This document shows, piece after piece, positions 10,758 to 25,464 of a stretch of 64,000 bases of DNA (its first letter is position 1; the number at the start of each line of letters is the position of its first letter). The notes below the pieces were generated by a model that was not told where the DNA came from, did not search any database, and was given only the letters and a program-made list of their open reading frames with translations. Made by a program: the position numbers and the translations under genes. Source of the stretch: Hofstenia miamia (taxonomy: Eukaryota; Xenacoelomorpha; Acoela; Hofsteniidae); contig CABFPE010000241.1 in NCBI GenBank assembly GCA_900660155.1, positions 104,358 through 168,357 of the forward strand. Direction: 5' to 3'.

Positions 10758-13700
10758 CTAAACTGAAATCAGAAAACAATCGTAACATGTCAAAATAAAG
10801 AACTTAAAATGCAATTTCCACATTAAGTGATGGATAAATTACAAAAATTTATTAAATTTCAGGACACAAATTCTCATTTTATAACAAGTGAACAGGCGGA
10901 GTGCTACCCGGGCAATTTAAAGGTTATTTTCTACACTTTTCAACTCTAAAGTGCATAAAATCTAAATGGGTATTTATAAAAAATCATTTGTCTAAAATAT
11001 TATTGAAGTATCATTTGCGAAAAAAATTAAAACACGCAACAACAATTTATAATTTAGCCAAAAATATGTTTTCTAAAATCTTGAATTTAAAGGACGTTCA
11101 ATATGAAAACGATAAATTATACATATTTCGAATACAAGACTTCACTTGTTGTCATGTCTCTCCAGTCTTTTTAGTCGATACTTGGCATCTAGGTAGTTTG
11201 TTCATTAGATATTGAGTTCCATCTATAAAGTCAATTCTTTCGTCTTCTCAACTAAGAAATGATTAAGGTTCTCTTAATTAATCCAACCTGTACGCTTTTC
11301 TTATCGTTTCTTAAACTCACTATAAACAACCATTTTTTGAAGATTTTTTTCTTAACTGATTTCCAATTTGCATGAATTAAAAAAACACTTTTCATTGAGT
11401 GTGGAGGTCTTATTGTGGCTATAAGTAAATTCTTTAACATTACTACATTCAGGGATTATACTTCTATTACATTCATTGAGCACTATATATGAATTAAAGA
11501 AGCTTTTAGAAAACTTGATCTTGGTAAACTAGTATAAACCAAGGTCATGGAGTCAGGTGAATATATTATGCAATACATAATGCAGACATAATTAAGAAAG
11601 AAAATAAAAACAACAGATAACACACCAGAGTCCTTTCAAACGAAGAATGTAATATATTCAAATGATAACCGAATTTGGGGTATGAAATTAAGCAACTAAT
11701 AATTATATTTATGAAAAGGTAAAATTTGCAATGCTTTTCATAAGCTATCAAAAGCAAGATGATACTCTTAGTTGCGAACCAATATATTACTGCAATAGTA
11801 ACTGTAATACCCATGTCCAATCGAAACAAAAAAATCCTTAATAGTTTTAAATTCATGATTAATTCTAGGAATCACGGAATAAAAAAATGTTTAAATCTAG
11901 ACACAATGCGACTGTGACAGTTGCACTGATAGATAAATCGGAGGCACCTAGTTGTTGTAGACCCTAAAAAGGAAATGCATAAGGTTCGACAAAATTTTAA
12001 AAAAAAAGTACTAAGCAAAGCCACGAGCCTACTACCAATATATTAACTACATGGATTTCACTAGGAAATGTAAAGCTATAAAAATATCAAACTAAATGTA
12101 TCTTGCAAACAAGGTTCCCCTTCATGTATATATTGGTCAATATAGAAATAATCAGATTTTGTTGACCAGTGAACTAGTATTCTGCTATTTTCCATAATTC
12201 TTTTCTTATGGTGACAGTCAATATCGTAAACATGCCATGAAAGCAATGATAAACAATAAATTGACTAGAATTGGATTTAAGCAAAGAAATTTCAGCGGAG
12301 TAAATACAAGAAACTTACGCGCTATTTTATATTTAAATTTTTGTGTAATAAATTAAATTTTTGAAATTATTCAATATTCAACTATCAATAGAATTTTCAT
12401 TTGACTAGTAATAAAATAATTGTTGTAATACTGTCGTAGATTACTATTGTTAGCGAGTAGAGCAAACTTGACCTCCACAATACAAATGTATAAATACAAT
12501 TAAACATCAGTTAAAAAATGCATAATGCTCATTGAAAGTTATTCCTATTAAAAGATGAAAACATGAAAATAAATTAAAAAATATACTTGTATTATTTCAA
12601 CAACTCTCGGTTCATCTTCGCAAGTAGAGAACATTAAATTATCCATTATGAAATCCATGTTACCTTTACTAGATTCGTAATACTTCTTAATATGATTCCT
12701 TTCCTCCTTCGAATTTCTAAAAAAAATTGAGGAGATGTAATCAATTGCATTATTGAAAGATGAAGTGATATATAGAGAATTACAATTTTAAAATCAGTAA
12801 AATTCTTTTACCAGAGGATGAAAAGCTTGCTTTACCTGAAGCAAGGATCAGTGAAATGTGAGAACTTTCAGGATTGGAGAAAATGAAATACATTCTAAAA
12901 GTTAGTGATGGATTAGCTAGCATAGCTTTAAAACAGTCTTGGAACAGATTTGCATAATCAAGAGGATATATTGCAAGTAGAATTCGCAAGGAATTTAACC
13001 CTTTAAGGACGAAGCGGACATATATGTCCTCTTTTAAAAAACAGCTCTATTTGAAAAAATTTGAGATCTATAGTCGCAAATGACGTCGTGGTAGTATATG
13101 TCCATCATTACTCTACGATTATCATACGCACACACTTCGTTTAGACATAACCAAACGAACATAACGTCACGGTTGTGTTGTTCTCACATGTGATTCATTT
13201 TTTTATTTTCGTCACCTTATTTGTCTATTTAGCTGACAATAGATAAGTGTTTATTTGTTTTGTGTGTTTATGAAGTACTTGCTATACGTTTTAGATAATG
13301 TTAAGTCATCGATTATTAGAATTTTCTCATATGGCTGTTACATCCTCCTCTTTTATAAGTAAAATCTTTTCACTCAATAATTGAGATTCTGCAATGTATT
13401 TTCTAGCAAAGGTTATAGGAATCATTTGCTCCATTCTGTTCGATTTAACTACGTTTTCTTGTTCTCTGCGTAAGGGCTGGTAAGAATTTTGAAACTTTAG
13501 AAGCTCATCTGTCACTATAATACAAGATTGCATATCAATTACTTCACTCTTGAACAAAAATCTAATGAAATTTTCGCGGACGGCATGGATATAAGCACGA
13601 CTGGATCCTGCACTAAGTTTAGTTTTTATAATTTCCCAAAAATAGTTTCTTATTATAGAATGATTGGAACTTTTAACAAAAAATTCGCCAATTTGTTTCA

Positions 13701-16700
13701 GAGAATAATTTTCTGTATCAAAGTTAATCTGATTCCTGAGCAATGATTTACATTTACTAACGGTAGTTTTTGCTTTTTGAATATCATAGCCGTCATATAA
13801 TATCAAAAAATTTCTAAATCGTAAGCTTAAAGTCTCTTTACATATGATCAAATCCTTGTATTGTTTATGGGTTGAATTATTCTTGAATTCACATTTGCAC
13901 AGCTTGAATATTGATCAATTTTTGATTTTGATAGCTGCTTGCGAGGACTAGAACAGCCGATGTATGAATATACCTCGAACAGCCAAGATGGGTCATTTGA
14001 CCCTATCATACAATACAAGGCTTAGACAACTATATTTATTTAATGAAATTGACATAACGTAAAAATTACACAATATTTATCCAATGATTTTATTACTTTC
14101 GACATCTGATGATTTCATGACGTCATTACTGTCAATTATGACGAAATCATAGTTTTGACGTATTTGTACTTGAAGTACTCTTTGTATATTGTTATACTTA
14201 CAAGTTCTTGCAATCATGAATAGACGTATCACAGCTGAAAAAGCCATCGAATATTTTACAAATCTAGATGAGGATGATAGTGGTGATGAATCAGAAAGCA
14301 GCACTGAATCCGAAACTGCTGATAAATGCCAAAATACTGTAGATGATGATTATGTTGTCAATAACGAAGACGAGAGTGATGGAGATATCGAAGATATTAC
14401 AGAAACTCAGTATAGTATAGATGAAGCAAGTGACACGCCAAATACTATATCAAAGGATGGAACTAATTGGATCACCGTTACTAGTGGACCAGTAGGAAGA
14501 TTACCTGCTCATAATATTTTCAGAGCTAAACAGGGACCTAGTCCATATTGCAGAAATATCAAATCTCCAGTGGACGCATGGCGTCTTCTAATAGACGACG
14601 GTTGTTTACGCCATATTTTGAACTGTACGAATGACTTTGCTCGAAATAAAAATGTTCAAAAATTATTCACAATAGAAGAAATAGACGGATTTATTGGTTT
14701 ACTTTTTATGCGAGGACTTATGAATCAAAATACTTTCCCTCTTGATTTACTCTGGTCAAATGAGTATGGATCGAATATTTTCATCAATACAATGTCAAGG
14801 AATCGTTTTCGTGAGCTAAAAAAGTTCATACGTTTTGATGTACGCTCACATAGATCAGAGAGATTGAAAACAGACAAATTTGCTTTACTATCCGAAGTGT
14901 TGGATCGCTTTGTTGAAAATAGCCAAAAAGCTTATGTGCCTGGGGAGTCGATAGCCATTGATGAACAGTTGTTCCCTACGAAAGCTCGATGTAAGTTTCT
15001 ACAGTATATGCCAAACAAACCAGACAAGTTTGGTATTAAGTTCTGGATGGCGACTGAATTGGACTCCAAGTACTGTATCAATATTATACCATATGTTGGG
15101 CGTGACGATACTAGGCAAACTAGCTTAGGTACACACGTGGTTATGAAATTAATGCAACCCTACTTTGGAAAAGGATATAATGTAACATGTGACAATTTTT
15201 TCACTTGTAAGGATCTCGCTCAAAAATTATTGGATAAACAAATTTCGATTGTAGGTACAGTTCGGCAGAACCGGAGGGAAGTGCCTAAAACTAATAAAAT
15301 GAAACTCTATGATTCAATTACATATCAGTGTGACTCGATTCAATTAGTGAAATATCAAGCAAAGCCGAATAAAGTGGTGCATGTGCTCTCTACTCTCCAT
15401 AAAGGTTTACAATGTGAAACATCTGGAAAAAAGAAACCTGAATCTATTATATACTATAACAAAAACAAATGCGGTGTCGACGTGATGGACTCGATGTGCA
15501 GGCAAATGACAACTAAGGCTGGTTGCAGGAGATGGCCACTAGCAGCTTTTTATAATATTCTTGATATAAGTGGAATAAATTCATGGATTCTTTACAAAAA
15601 AGTCTCTGGATGTAAAATTTCCCGCCGGGAATTTTTGCTACAGTTGTCTCGGGAACTTACTGACAAGCTTCGAAAAAAGAGGTCAGAGAAGGATATCACT
15701 AACGCACAATCACATTCTTTGAATAAACGTATTCGTTGTGAAGTACGCAGTCACTGTAAAAGGAATAAGACTTCTACTCTCTGTATAGCCTGTAACAAAC
15801 CCACGTGTGGGAACTGTATGGCTAAAATCTGCAGTAAATGCAAACAATCAACAAGATTACACTGTTGTCCTACATGTTGAGTTATTGAATTTTTATTTGC
15901 TAAACTAGTTAAGAATTGAAATAAATTTTGATTTTGTTACACTATGAATTATTGTAAGTAGTTTAAAATTCTATCATAAAAAGTTGATGTTGCTATATTT
16001 ATCATGTTTATAAATACTACAAAATATATAGGGTCAATTGACCCGCTCTGGCTGTTAAAGTGATATCTGATCATAACGTCTATAAGAAGAAATCGATAAT
16101 TACTGGATTAGTACATTTTTGTTCATCATCCAAAAATATGAAAAGTCACAAAGTTTCATAATTTTGTATGCAGTACTTTAGAAATAATGGAGCCGAATAA
16201 AGGTGAATGGGTCAAATGACCCACCTTGGCTGTTCTAGTGTTAAAAAAGTAAAATTATGTTGTACTTCAACTATGTGTTTATCTAACCGAATGAATGCTG
16301 TTTCACAAGATGGGCACTGCTTAATGGCCCGCATTGACAAATTCTTATTTTTTCGACATGATAAATAGTGCTTTACAAAAAGTCGCAGTATTTCAGTGCG
16401 TTTGCAGCTTCAATGTTGTTATGGCTCCTTTCTAGGTGAAGCAAATAGTTCTTGTGGTTTGTGCATGCACTGCAAAGTGGACAGCAAATCTTTCTTCCCA
16501 CTACGCCTTGTACTTTAGTAACAATTTCATACAAATGCTTTGATGAATTTATTCTCGTAGAATTCTCACATACATTGGTCTCCTCTTGTTTAAAACAAAG
16601 TCTGTCTTTTCAAATATGACTGAAGTTTACCATGCCTACACCACAAGCAGTGATGAAAATAATCAACTAAAAGTAAGTAAACGCACCTTCAGAGAGCTAT

Positions 16701-19700
16701 TTCATGATCTCAACCTTGCCCATATACACCCCCAAAAAAGACCAATGTTACCTGTTGTGGGTATCAAACATGCAACGCACCTGAGGATAAATATATCGAT
16801 CATATCCAACACAAAAATGATGCCAGAGAAGAGAAAGAAAGAGATAAATAAATTGCCTTAGAAAATCCAAAAGTAAAAGTCATCACTCAAGACCTTCAAG
16901 CAGTTTTACTAGCACCAAATGTGAAAGCTTCGGCTATGTATTATAAGAACAAATTCGGATGTCACAATTTCACCATCTTTGACATGGCGACAAAAGAATG
17001 TGTAGGTTATTTTTGTCATGAGGGAGAGGGGGAATTGACTGCTAATTCCTTTGCCTCATGTCTATGATTATATAAGTAAACTAATGGAAAAGTGCCAAAA
17101 TACAAGAATGATCATTATTTATAGTGATTGTTGCACCTACCAAAACCGCAATACAGTACTTTCGAACATGCTCTTAAAAGTCTCTTGCAACAATAACATT
17201 ACTGTTATGCAAAAAATTTTAGAAAAGGGACACACACAGATGGATGTCGATTCTGTCCACAGTATAATCGAACGTAAAATTAAGAAACGACCCATTTATT
17301 CATCACAGAATTATGTCGAAATTATTTCTTCATGTCAAAAATCGTAGACAGTCAATTACCTGTCACAATTATTTTTCAAATACTTTGCAAGTCTGAAAAC
17401 AATAACATCAATACGTCCAGGAAGAGTATCTGGCGATCCAGTAGTTACTGACATTCGTGTCTTAAAATATTCACCTAGTGGTAGTATCACTTACAAGCTT
17501 AAATTTACAGAAGACTTCGCAGAATTGCCTAGAAGATCGAGGTCCTCCACCTTTACCAATCAAGGCATCTAAATATCAACATCTACAAGAGCTAAAAGCA
17601 GTAATTCCTGTCGACTATCATGGCTTCTATGATGGATTAAATCATGCTTGAGATTAATACATGTTCGATTTTTTATTGTTCGTTTAACCCACCATTTTCT
17701 TCAGTTTTCTCGAGTTTGTCTGTTATGTGAACCGTTCTTTTTTAATTGCGATTTCAGTTTCGTATTTTGTTGAACTTTATATTGATTACCTTTATTGTTT
17801 TAATTTGAATACATTTTTTTCATGTTCATTATGAAGTATTCTACATTAAAGATTGTATTGAAAGTTTTAACATTTTTTAGTCAATTGATTTTGATATCCA
17901 ATGAATTCATAGAAACTATACTGTTAAAAACTTTGCTATTGACAAGCGACAAATACCAACCCACTCCATTCCTTGTCCATTCTATACTACTGAACATGTC
18001 ATGCAGGAAAAAGAGATAATGTTTTTCCTAGGAGTGTAGTTTTCAGATGACATCACATGTCAAAATTTATTATATAAAACATTTTGTTTAATTCTGAAAT
18101 GTTGTAAGTCTGAGAAAGTAACCCATAATTTGTTCCAAAATGTCGTAAGTCCGATTTAAAGCAAAGCTTGCAGTATTAGGTAATCACTTAGTTACTACAT
18201 AATAAAGAATGGTATGCAGTGCTTACACGCCAAATATAGCATAACCGTCGTGATTCAAAACAAATTTAAATAGTTTTTTGCCTCTCCTGAAAAGTTAAGT
18301 TTTGAGAGATACGACTTTTTGGAATCCCACCGACGATATATTTCATATCTATTACCGATTTTATGATAGAAAATGAAAAAAAAGTTTAAAAATCTCATCG
18401 GAACAAGGTTTCGTCCTTAAAGGGTTAAATATATATATCTGTACATCATAAACATCAGAAACCAAAAGATCTAGGACAATCAGATCTCAAGCAAGATCTC
18501 AAAAGGCATTTTAAATAAATTGCGAAGTTGGGGTAATATCTCTAGATGAGGTTATTACACTGATTCGAAATAAAATTGACCGCCGTTTCATCAAATGTTT
18601 GAAAAAAATTTCTTTCTATTAAAAAATTCTATATTCTCAGTAGCTAATTCCCCTAAACAATCTCTGTTCAAATCCTACACTTAAACTGTCCCTTCTAAAC
18701 CTTCATCACTCATTCCGAAGAATGTTACCACCACCAAAGAAGCAAAAGCAAATCTAAAATTCACGTACCACACTACAGCAGGTGTTGTTTGCAAGCGGCA
18801 TATTAAAACACGCACATTCACATCGACTACTTTACAATCATTTGATTACAATAGGCGTTTTAGGTTACAGTTTTTATNAAAAATTTATACACCTCTTGAA
18901 GAACATATCCTTTTTGATATAACCTACACTTTTAATGATGCCAATAGTATGTTAAAATTCATCACTTGTGAAATCACCAAAGCATTAAACAAAGTAGCAC
19001 CACTGCGAACAAAGTTAATTAGCACTAAATTAAGGCCAGTGATTAACGAACCCCGTGATTCCGACTTGATTAAGGACCTGGTAATNTTCTCAGTAGCTAA
19101 TTCCCCTAAACAATCTCTGTTCAAATCCTACACTTAAACTGTCCCTTCTAAACCTTCATCACTCATTCCGAAGAATGTTACCACCACCAAAGAAGCAAAA
19201 GCAAATCTAAAATTCACGTACCACACTACAGCAGGTGTTGTTTGCAAGCGGCATATTAAAACACGCACATTCACATCGACTACTTTACAATCATTTGATT
19301 ACAATAGGCGTTTTAGGTTACAGTTTTTATACGTTATGGCAAAACGAGAACGAAATTACATTATTATTAATCAACAAATCCCTTACTTTTTAAAGTTCTT
19401 AGAAATACATGTAGTAATAAATCACTAATCTTAAATGAATATCTATTGAAACAGTGATCTTCAAACTCAAAGTCATTGTAACGAAAACACATTTTTTGGT
19501 ATGACTTCGGCTAATAATTACTCAATGGCTACAGCTAATGTCATACTGCAGTTTAAATGGCATCAAAAAAACATCTTCATATAATGTAAGCGAAAACTAC
19601 ACGTTGGGAACGACTCACATTAGAGCAGAGAAGATAAATTCGAAAAAGTTGTTACTTACAAGTTAAATTTAGTAGGAGCGAAAAGCCTACATTTTCAAGA

Positions 19701-20793
19701 GGTACTGCATTCACAGAATGGGGTACCTAAGAGAGTGTTTTAGATATGTCGCGATTGGTCAAAATGAGGAAACTCATTCTCAATGATTTCTCATCCAAGT
19801 GGAAATTAAGGAAAAATTCAAGTTAATCTGGTTTCCATAGTTGTGTTGAAGTTGGTAAGCACAGTACTAAAGAAAAATCAGAAAATGACATTTCAAACTA
19901 TATTGTTCGTTTCCAAACTTCATTGGATACTATAAAAGCGCATTTTTACTATTTTGTTCATGCCAAACTTTTCTAAAAATTCTTAATGATAGCATACTTT
20001 TAAAAAGCTTTCTAAGCAATATTATGATTAAATAGGATTCTTCACAAACATGCATTTGAGAAGAAAACTGTTTAAATATTACTTACTGATATTCGGCTTT
20101 CAGTTTATCAATTCTTTCTACTGTAACTCTCGGGAACACAGTTCGCCAGAAATCATACCAACTTTCGCTACCGTCCACTAAAGTTGATGAATCATCTACG
20201 AGGCCAGTGGCATCATATGTTTCTCGTAGTTCTTTATTGCTGAGAATTGAATATGCATGAGAAAGTGTCTGAAATTTTTTTGTTTTGCTTGGATCTAAAA
20301 GTCTGTGTGAATAATCTTGGGACATTGCATCAAGCTACTACTGTAAAATTAAGTAACAGGCATTTAAGAGGTAATGTATGTGATCAATTGAATAGTTTCA
20401 ATAAAAGATGTTTTGCTTTAATAAAAATAAACAACTAAACGTTATTTAACAATTACAGAGTGTCTGAGCATTTCAACCGATCAGTTTTCAGGTAGTTTAA
20501 GGATATCACAGCTCTAACTTAAAGTCGTTTCCAGGGTCAAGATTCACGCATACAAATGCAATTCAAAATCTATTCAATAGTTATTGAGATTACACACATA
20601 TCTGAAAACTAGATATAGGTGCGATTTATAATAAGAAATACATGGGTGAAATATTTTGGGTAATTAGTAATTAAATGTACTAATAATTAAAATAATTAAA
20701 TTTTAACATTCTATGTTATATATATCGAGGTTAGTGTTAGGGTTACAGCTAGGGTATGCATTTAATAGCAATTCATCACCGCCATTAGCGATC

Positions 20794-20830
<37 letters not shown>

Positions 20831-23800
20831 TATATATTACCGCTGAGTACCTACGATTTTGTACTGAACGGTATTGAGCCAAAAACGCCATAGTACTTAG
20901 CGGTTTTTCCGCCCTGAAATTTGTTAAGGGCATTTTAGGGTGGAGCCCTTTTAGTGGTAAATTTGGAGAGTCCCAATGCTTGTTTTCCACTAAAAATTTT
21001 TTGGTTGTGATGATTTTTTATATGTTCGACATATAAATTTTTTAAGCATTTATATAGTAGTACTTAGCGATATCTCCCATAGCACTTAACGATATTTGTA
21101 ATGAACGGTAATATATGTGAGCAAAACAATTAGAATACACTATCTCTTTTAGTGTACTTGATTTAAATCAATAATTGAACTAATAATATGCTTTTCTTCG
21201 GGTCATGTCGGGTAAGTGAATTAATAGTCAGGTCGTGTCGGGTACAGCTATTTTATTGAATGGCCATCACCGCTCCAGCTGCTATTGACATTTTTCTTCA
21301 CACTCGCGCTTCAAGATATCTCTGATGGCCTTCCTCTTTGCTGATTCGTTCTCTCGCTTTGCTTACTCGTCCATCTGCTACTACTTCATTTTCCGGACTG
21401 TCCTCATTACTGAAAAACTTGCTTTTTATTTTTTCTTATTGTTTGCCTTTGCCAGACTAGTATAATCTTATATTATTATTTTTATTATTATGGCGCTGAA
21501 TAACTGATTTTCGTGTATTCAGCGCCCTCTCCATAGTATTGAGCGCATTTATTTGCTTGTTTTTTATTCAATTTCAACGAAACTTGGTGTGTAGCTTCAC
21601 TATGCAATGCTTCATTGTGCCTTAAGTTTGAGCAAGTTAGGGACATTAGTTTAGGAGACAGGGGCTTCCAAATTTTGGCAAAATAAACTATTATAAGGAC
21701 GCTGAATATAAACTAAATTGAACTATTATAATGGCGCTAAATATAACTAAGGGTCTATTATAAGGGCGCTTAATATTTTATTGTAATTTCTTATTGAATA
21801 TTAGTATATCTAACTGTTAAATGATAAAGTACATGATTACATACAACAATCTACAAATTTGAAAATTTTTTCCACACTGAGATTGGTTCTTGCAGTTATT
21901 ATTTCAGCCAGCCGGTCTTAACAAAATCAGCTCTTGGATTCGCTAAAAAAACTTGAAAATTACTTTCAAGATGTAAAATAGAGCATAGAAGAGAATAAAA
22001 GCAGTTGGAAGTCGATCTGAGCATTATTCATAGCACAATCAGCATTTTCGCAATGTCATAGCCCTAATAAAATTTTTTAAGGGAATGACCCTTAATAAAA
22101 CGTTGATTGTGCAGTTAGTAATGCTCGGATCGAATACGGACCCNNNNNNNNNNNNNNNNNNNNNGTAACTTCCAGATGTAAAATAAAGTTTAGAAGAGAA
22201 TAAAAGTCGCATTATTCGCAGCACAATCAGCATTTTCGCAATGTCATAGCCCTAATAAAATTTTTTAAGGGAATGACCCTTAATAAAACGTTGATTGTGC
22301 AGTTAGTAATGCTCGGATCGAATACGGACCCATGACACAACAACGACCTCTGTCTTGATATGATGATAACCCCTACAAACCTATTGAGGCATGCATACGC
22401 AAAGTCAGAGGTCACGGTTTAAGAACGAAAATAAAAGAGAAGACAATCCAATATTTGGTGTATTCTGATTGTGGATATCTATAGATATAAGCAGGATACA
22501 AAAATTAAAAAATTCCAAGCTGTAGAAAGCTAAAAATACAAAGGACAACATTTCAACCCCAAAATTATTATAAAAAACTGTATATGGCTTTATGTAAATT
22601 TGAATTCAAATGGCTATTTCCTTTCTTCTTCAATGAATATCCAAGTTACTTTCTTCACTAAATGATTTTTCTAAAAGCTTTTTTAAAAATGCTTGGATAT
22701 ATTGAAATCATTCCTTTATTACTCAAATCACAAGACCGACCCTCATGGCTTCTTGCATTATTAAAAAGCCTCCGGCAATACTCGAAATAACAAACGGTAT
22801 TTAAAAATCCGGAAAGTATTTGAAAAATTAGGCTATATGAAAAGTGATGGCGCATGTCTTTATAATTTGCAGTACAGATAATACATTCTGTGATTTTATC
22901 AAATTGTATAATTCGCACTTTCTAAATAATTTCCATCTGAGTTTTGTTAACGGACGTGACACTAACTTTGGTAAACTGAGTTTTATTACATTGATTTCTT
23001 AACTTTGTGATTTTGATTTGACGAGTTTTTCTTCTCAGATTTCGTAGTTTGAAATACCTTTCTTTAAGTTTTTCTCTCATTGATTTGATCTTAAGTTTCT
23101 AAAGTGACAATGAAAAAATAGTTATTTATAAAAACCCTACCTTGTTGAATTGAGAAGCATCAAATTTTCCAATCAATCTATCATCAGACCACTCAAGTGT
23201 GGACATAACTGAAACACGCGGTGTGATAAATAAATGCATGTTTACACACACAAAGGAAATTTTAAAAAATTCACTTTTGAAAATTAAAAATTAAATATTA
23301 TACTAGTAACATACAAAAATATTAAGTCTAAATAATCTGATAGATCACAAATGTAACTGGATTCCCATTCTGTATTACGAAAATTGCCAGTCTGTACGCC
23401 CTTATGTCAATTTGGTAGCACGATCAAATTGCTGCTATGCACATATAGTATTTGCTCAAATTGGTGTATATGGTCACACATGGAGGTGTACATAGTGACG
23501 TATGAGCGAAATTCTTTAGAAAAAATCTGAATTACTAGAAGTGCCGATCATGGCTAGTAGCATACCATTATGCACAATATTATGGAAACCATAATGATAT
23601 GGTGAGGAAAAATTTGTGGCCATTATGGATGACAAACGGAAAATGAAAATCCATAACTATATTTTTACACCTACAGAATATACATTAAATTTCAAGAAAT
23701 TAGTAAATTTTGTGTCATTTATTTTACATATATATTAAGAATTGAATCGGTAAATATATATTTTAAAAGGCTTTCCCAATTGATATCCGAAACTGATTTC

Positions 23801-25396
23801 AAACCAAGTGTTTAGAATATAAGGCAAAAGAGCTTTATATTTCTAATCTTGAAGTACTTACATACTGTACTTTAAATGTCCACGGAAACATTTAATAAAC
23901 AGGATTGATTCAGGGTTAATTTTAAATAGGGGAGAAGATTAATTAATATACAAGTGTATAATTCCCCTCTGCATTCGCCAGTGCGATAGAGCCTCATAGG
24001 GTCTTATATATTTCCTCTGTTAATTCTAAAAATATATAAGCTAGGACTAATATAACAAGCAAACAGAAATCAATTAAAACACCTTGATCAATTTTCAGGA
24101 TTGATGCTTCAATTTAAAAAGCGCGCAAAATCACTCGAAACACAAAATCCATAACCACATCTAGTTGCGATTATCAATTTAGTGAAACTTTTTATTTACA
24201 ATCCAAGAAATAAGGTATAAAAAATTTGTTTAATAAAATTCTATTGATGAGTTGTAAAGGGCAACAACTCACAAGCATGGAAATTTTTGCTAACTACTCT
24301 TTTACAGCAGCTTTCAGAATAGGTACACAAAGTTTAGATTGCCTGAAAGACAAACCATTTTAACTAAAATTAAAGACAAACAAATGCCGAAAACTACGGT
24401 ACAATTTGCATCACACTGATAAATTAACAAAAATTCATTAAAATTGGATTCTACAATATCTGAGTTTTACTAGTTAGCTTAGTCCAACGCTTGGAAAGCA
24501 CATGCATCACTGAATGAAATTGGCTAGGTAAGTAACAGTCACAGGATTGCCGTCAGGCCAGCAGCATATAATAAACTGAATATGATTGGCGGTGTTGAAT
24601 AGCGATCTCTATCACATATCATGAGAAACTCGCGACATCTATTGCGTCTCTAATGTCAGTAATTTGAACAATAAAACCCTAGTATAACCCCGATTTAGCG
24701 CCACTCTTTGCACAAGTACAATTTTCTCGCTAAACGGGATTGGCGGTAAATGGAGTTTGAACATATTATAGCTGCACATATTATATTATTACATGTAAAA
24801 CTAATATACATTATAATTACATGTAGCACCAATTTTTGAACACACTATAAATGTGTTTTAACCTTTAACTGCCCGAAACTTCCAAAAAATGGGTATATTT
24901 AAATGCTTGCCGGTGAAAATCTATTCCAAATATCTAAAATCTGATGCATTACCACAATTTCATTTTCGTTCTTTATCCACAAACTCTGATTACACCCAGA
25001 GAATGCTTCAATTGGGTTGAGAGGTCTGTAAAGACATAAAAAGCAGTTAGAGATTGTTATTGTTTCCATGGGCTCTGAAACCCCATAACTACATGAACGT
25101 TAGGTATGGAAAAATTTAAATGTTTTTTTAAATCGGAATTTACAAAGAAAAATTGTCAATCTTTTCAAGTGCGTCAGGCACAATACAAATTTTCCATGGT
25201 CTACGATTTCAAAATTTCACAATAGCCTTGTAGAAAATTCTTTGGTGTAAAACCGGTTTGTGTTTTGAAAGGGACAACCAGACTGTTCCAGGTTAAGTAA
25301 TCAGTTATTTTGCATGCTTCATGTTATATGCAGATGCAACAAAATGTACTTCCGAAACATACCGAAATGGATTCACATTGCAAATATTGCAATACC

Positions 25397-25464
<68 letters not shown>

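Larger units (their letters stand above)
12999..18424. mobile_element. TTAA-targeting DNA transposon with two divergent genes, invaded by piggyBac
   Basis: The element is bounded by TTAA at 12,995-12,998 and 18,425-18,428. Its termini are a 15-base inverted repeat, CCCTTTAAGGACGAA on the left and its exact complement at 18,410-18,424. Inside, a transposase-like gene reads rightward (16,586 to about 17,660) and a zinc-finger/helical gene reads leftward (about 16,590 to 13,327), so they are divergent from near 16,590. The piggyBac element at 13,948-16,240 splits the leftward gene. TTAA targets are used by piggyBac, Kolobok and Sola3 elements. The encoded protein is not piggyBac-like, so Sola3 or Kolobok are my candidates, without certainty. 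The genes carry stops, so this copy is probably dead. Confidence 0.8.
12717..20086. other. Intron 2 of the DNAJC9-like gene, filled with nested transposons
   Basis: Donor GTAAGT at 20,086-20,081 (minus strand). The 7.4-kb intron contains a TTAA-flanked transposon (12,999-18,424) with a piggyBac element inside it, and LINE pieces (18.86-19.14 kb). Bases 12,790-12,990 hold degraded coding-like text on the plus strand (SKILLPEDEKLALPEARISE, then KMKYILKVSDGLASIALKQS) that I could not assign; the TTAA element inserted into this older repeat. Confidence 0.85.

Noticed and set aside
10901-11215. 104-codon plus-strand frame in DNAJC9 intron 3
   Set aside because: Lys/Leu/Ile-rich text typical of AT-rich intron sequence; no motif and no splice context.
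20796-20990. Minus-strand frame ending in an alternating Ile-Tyr run
   Set aside because: It runs through the (TA)n tract; the rest has no recognisable content.
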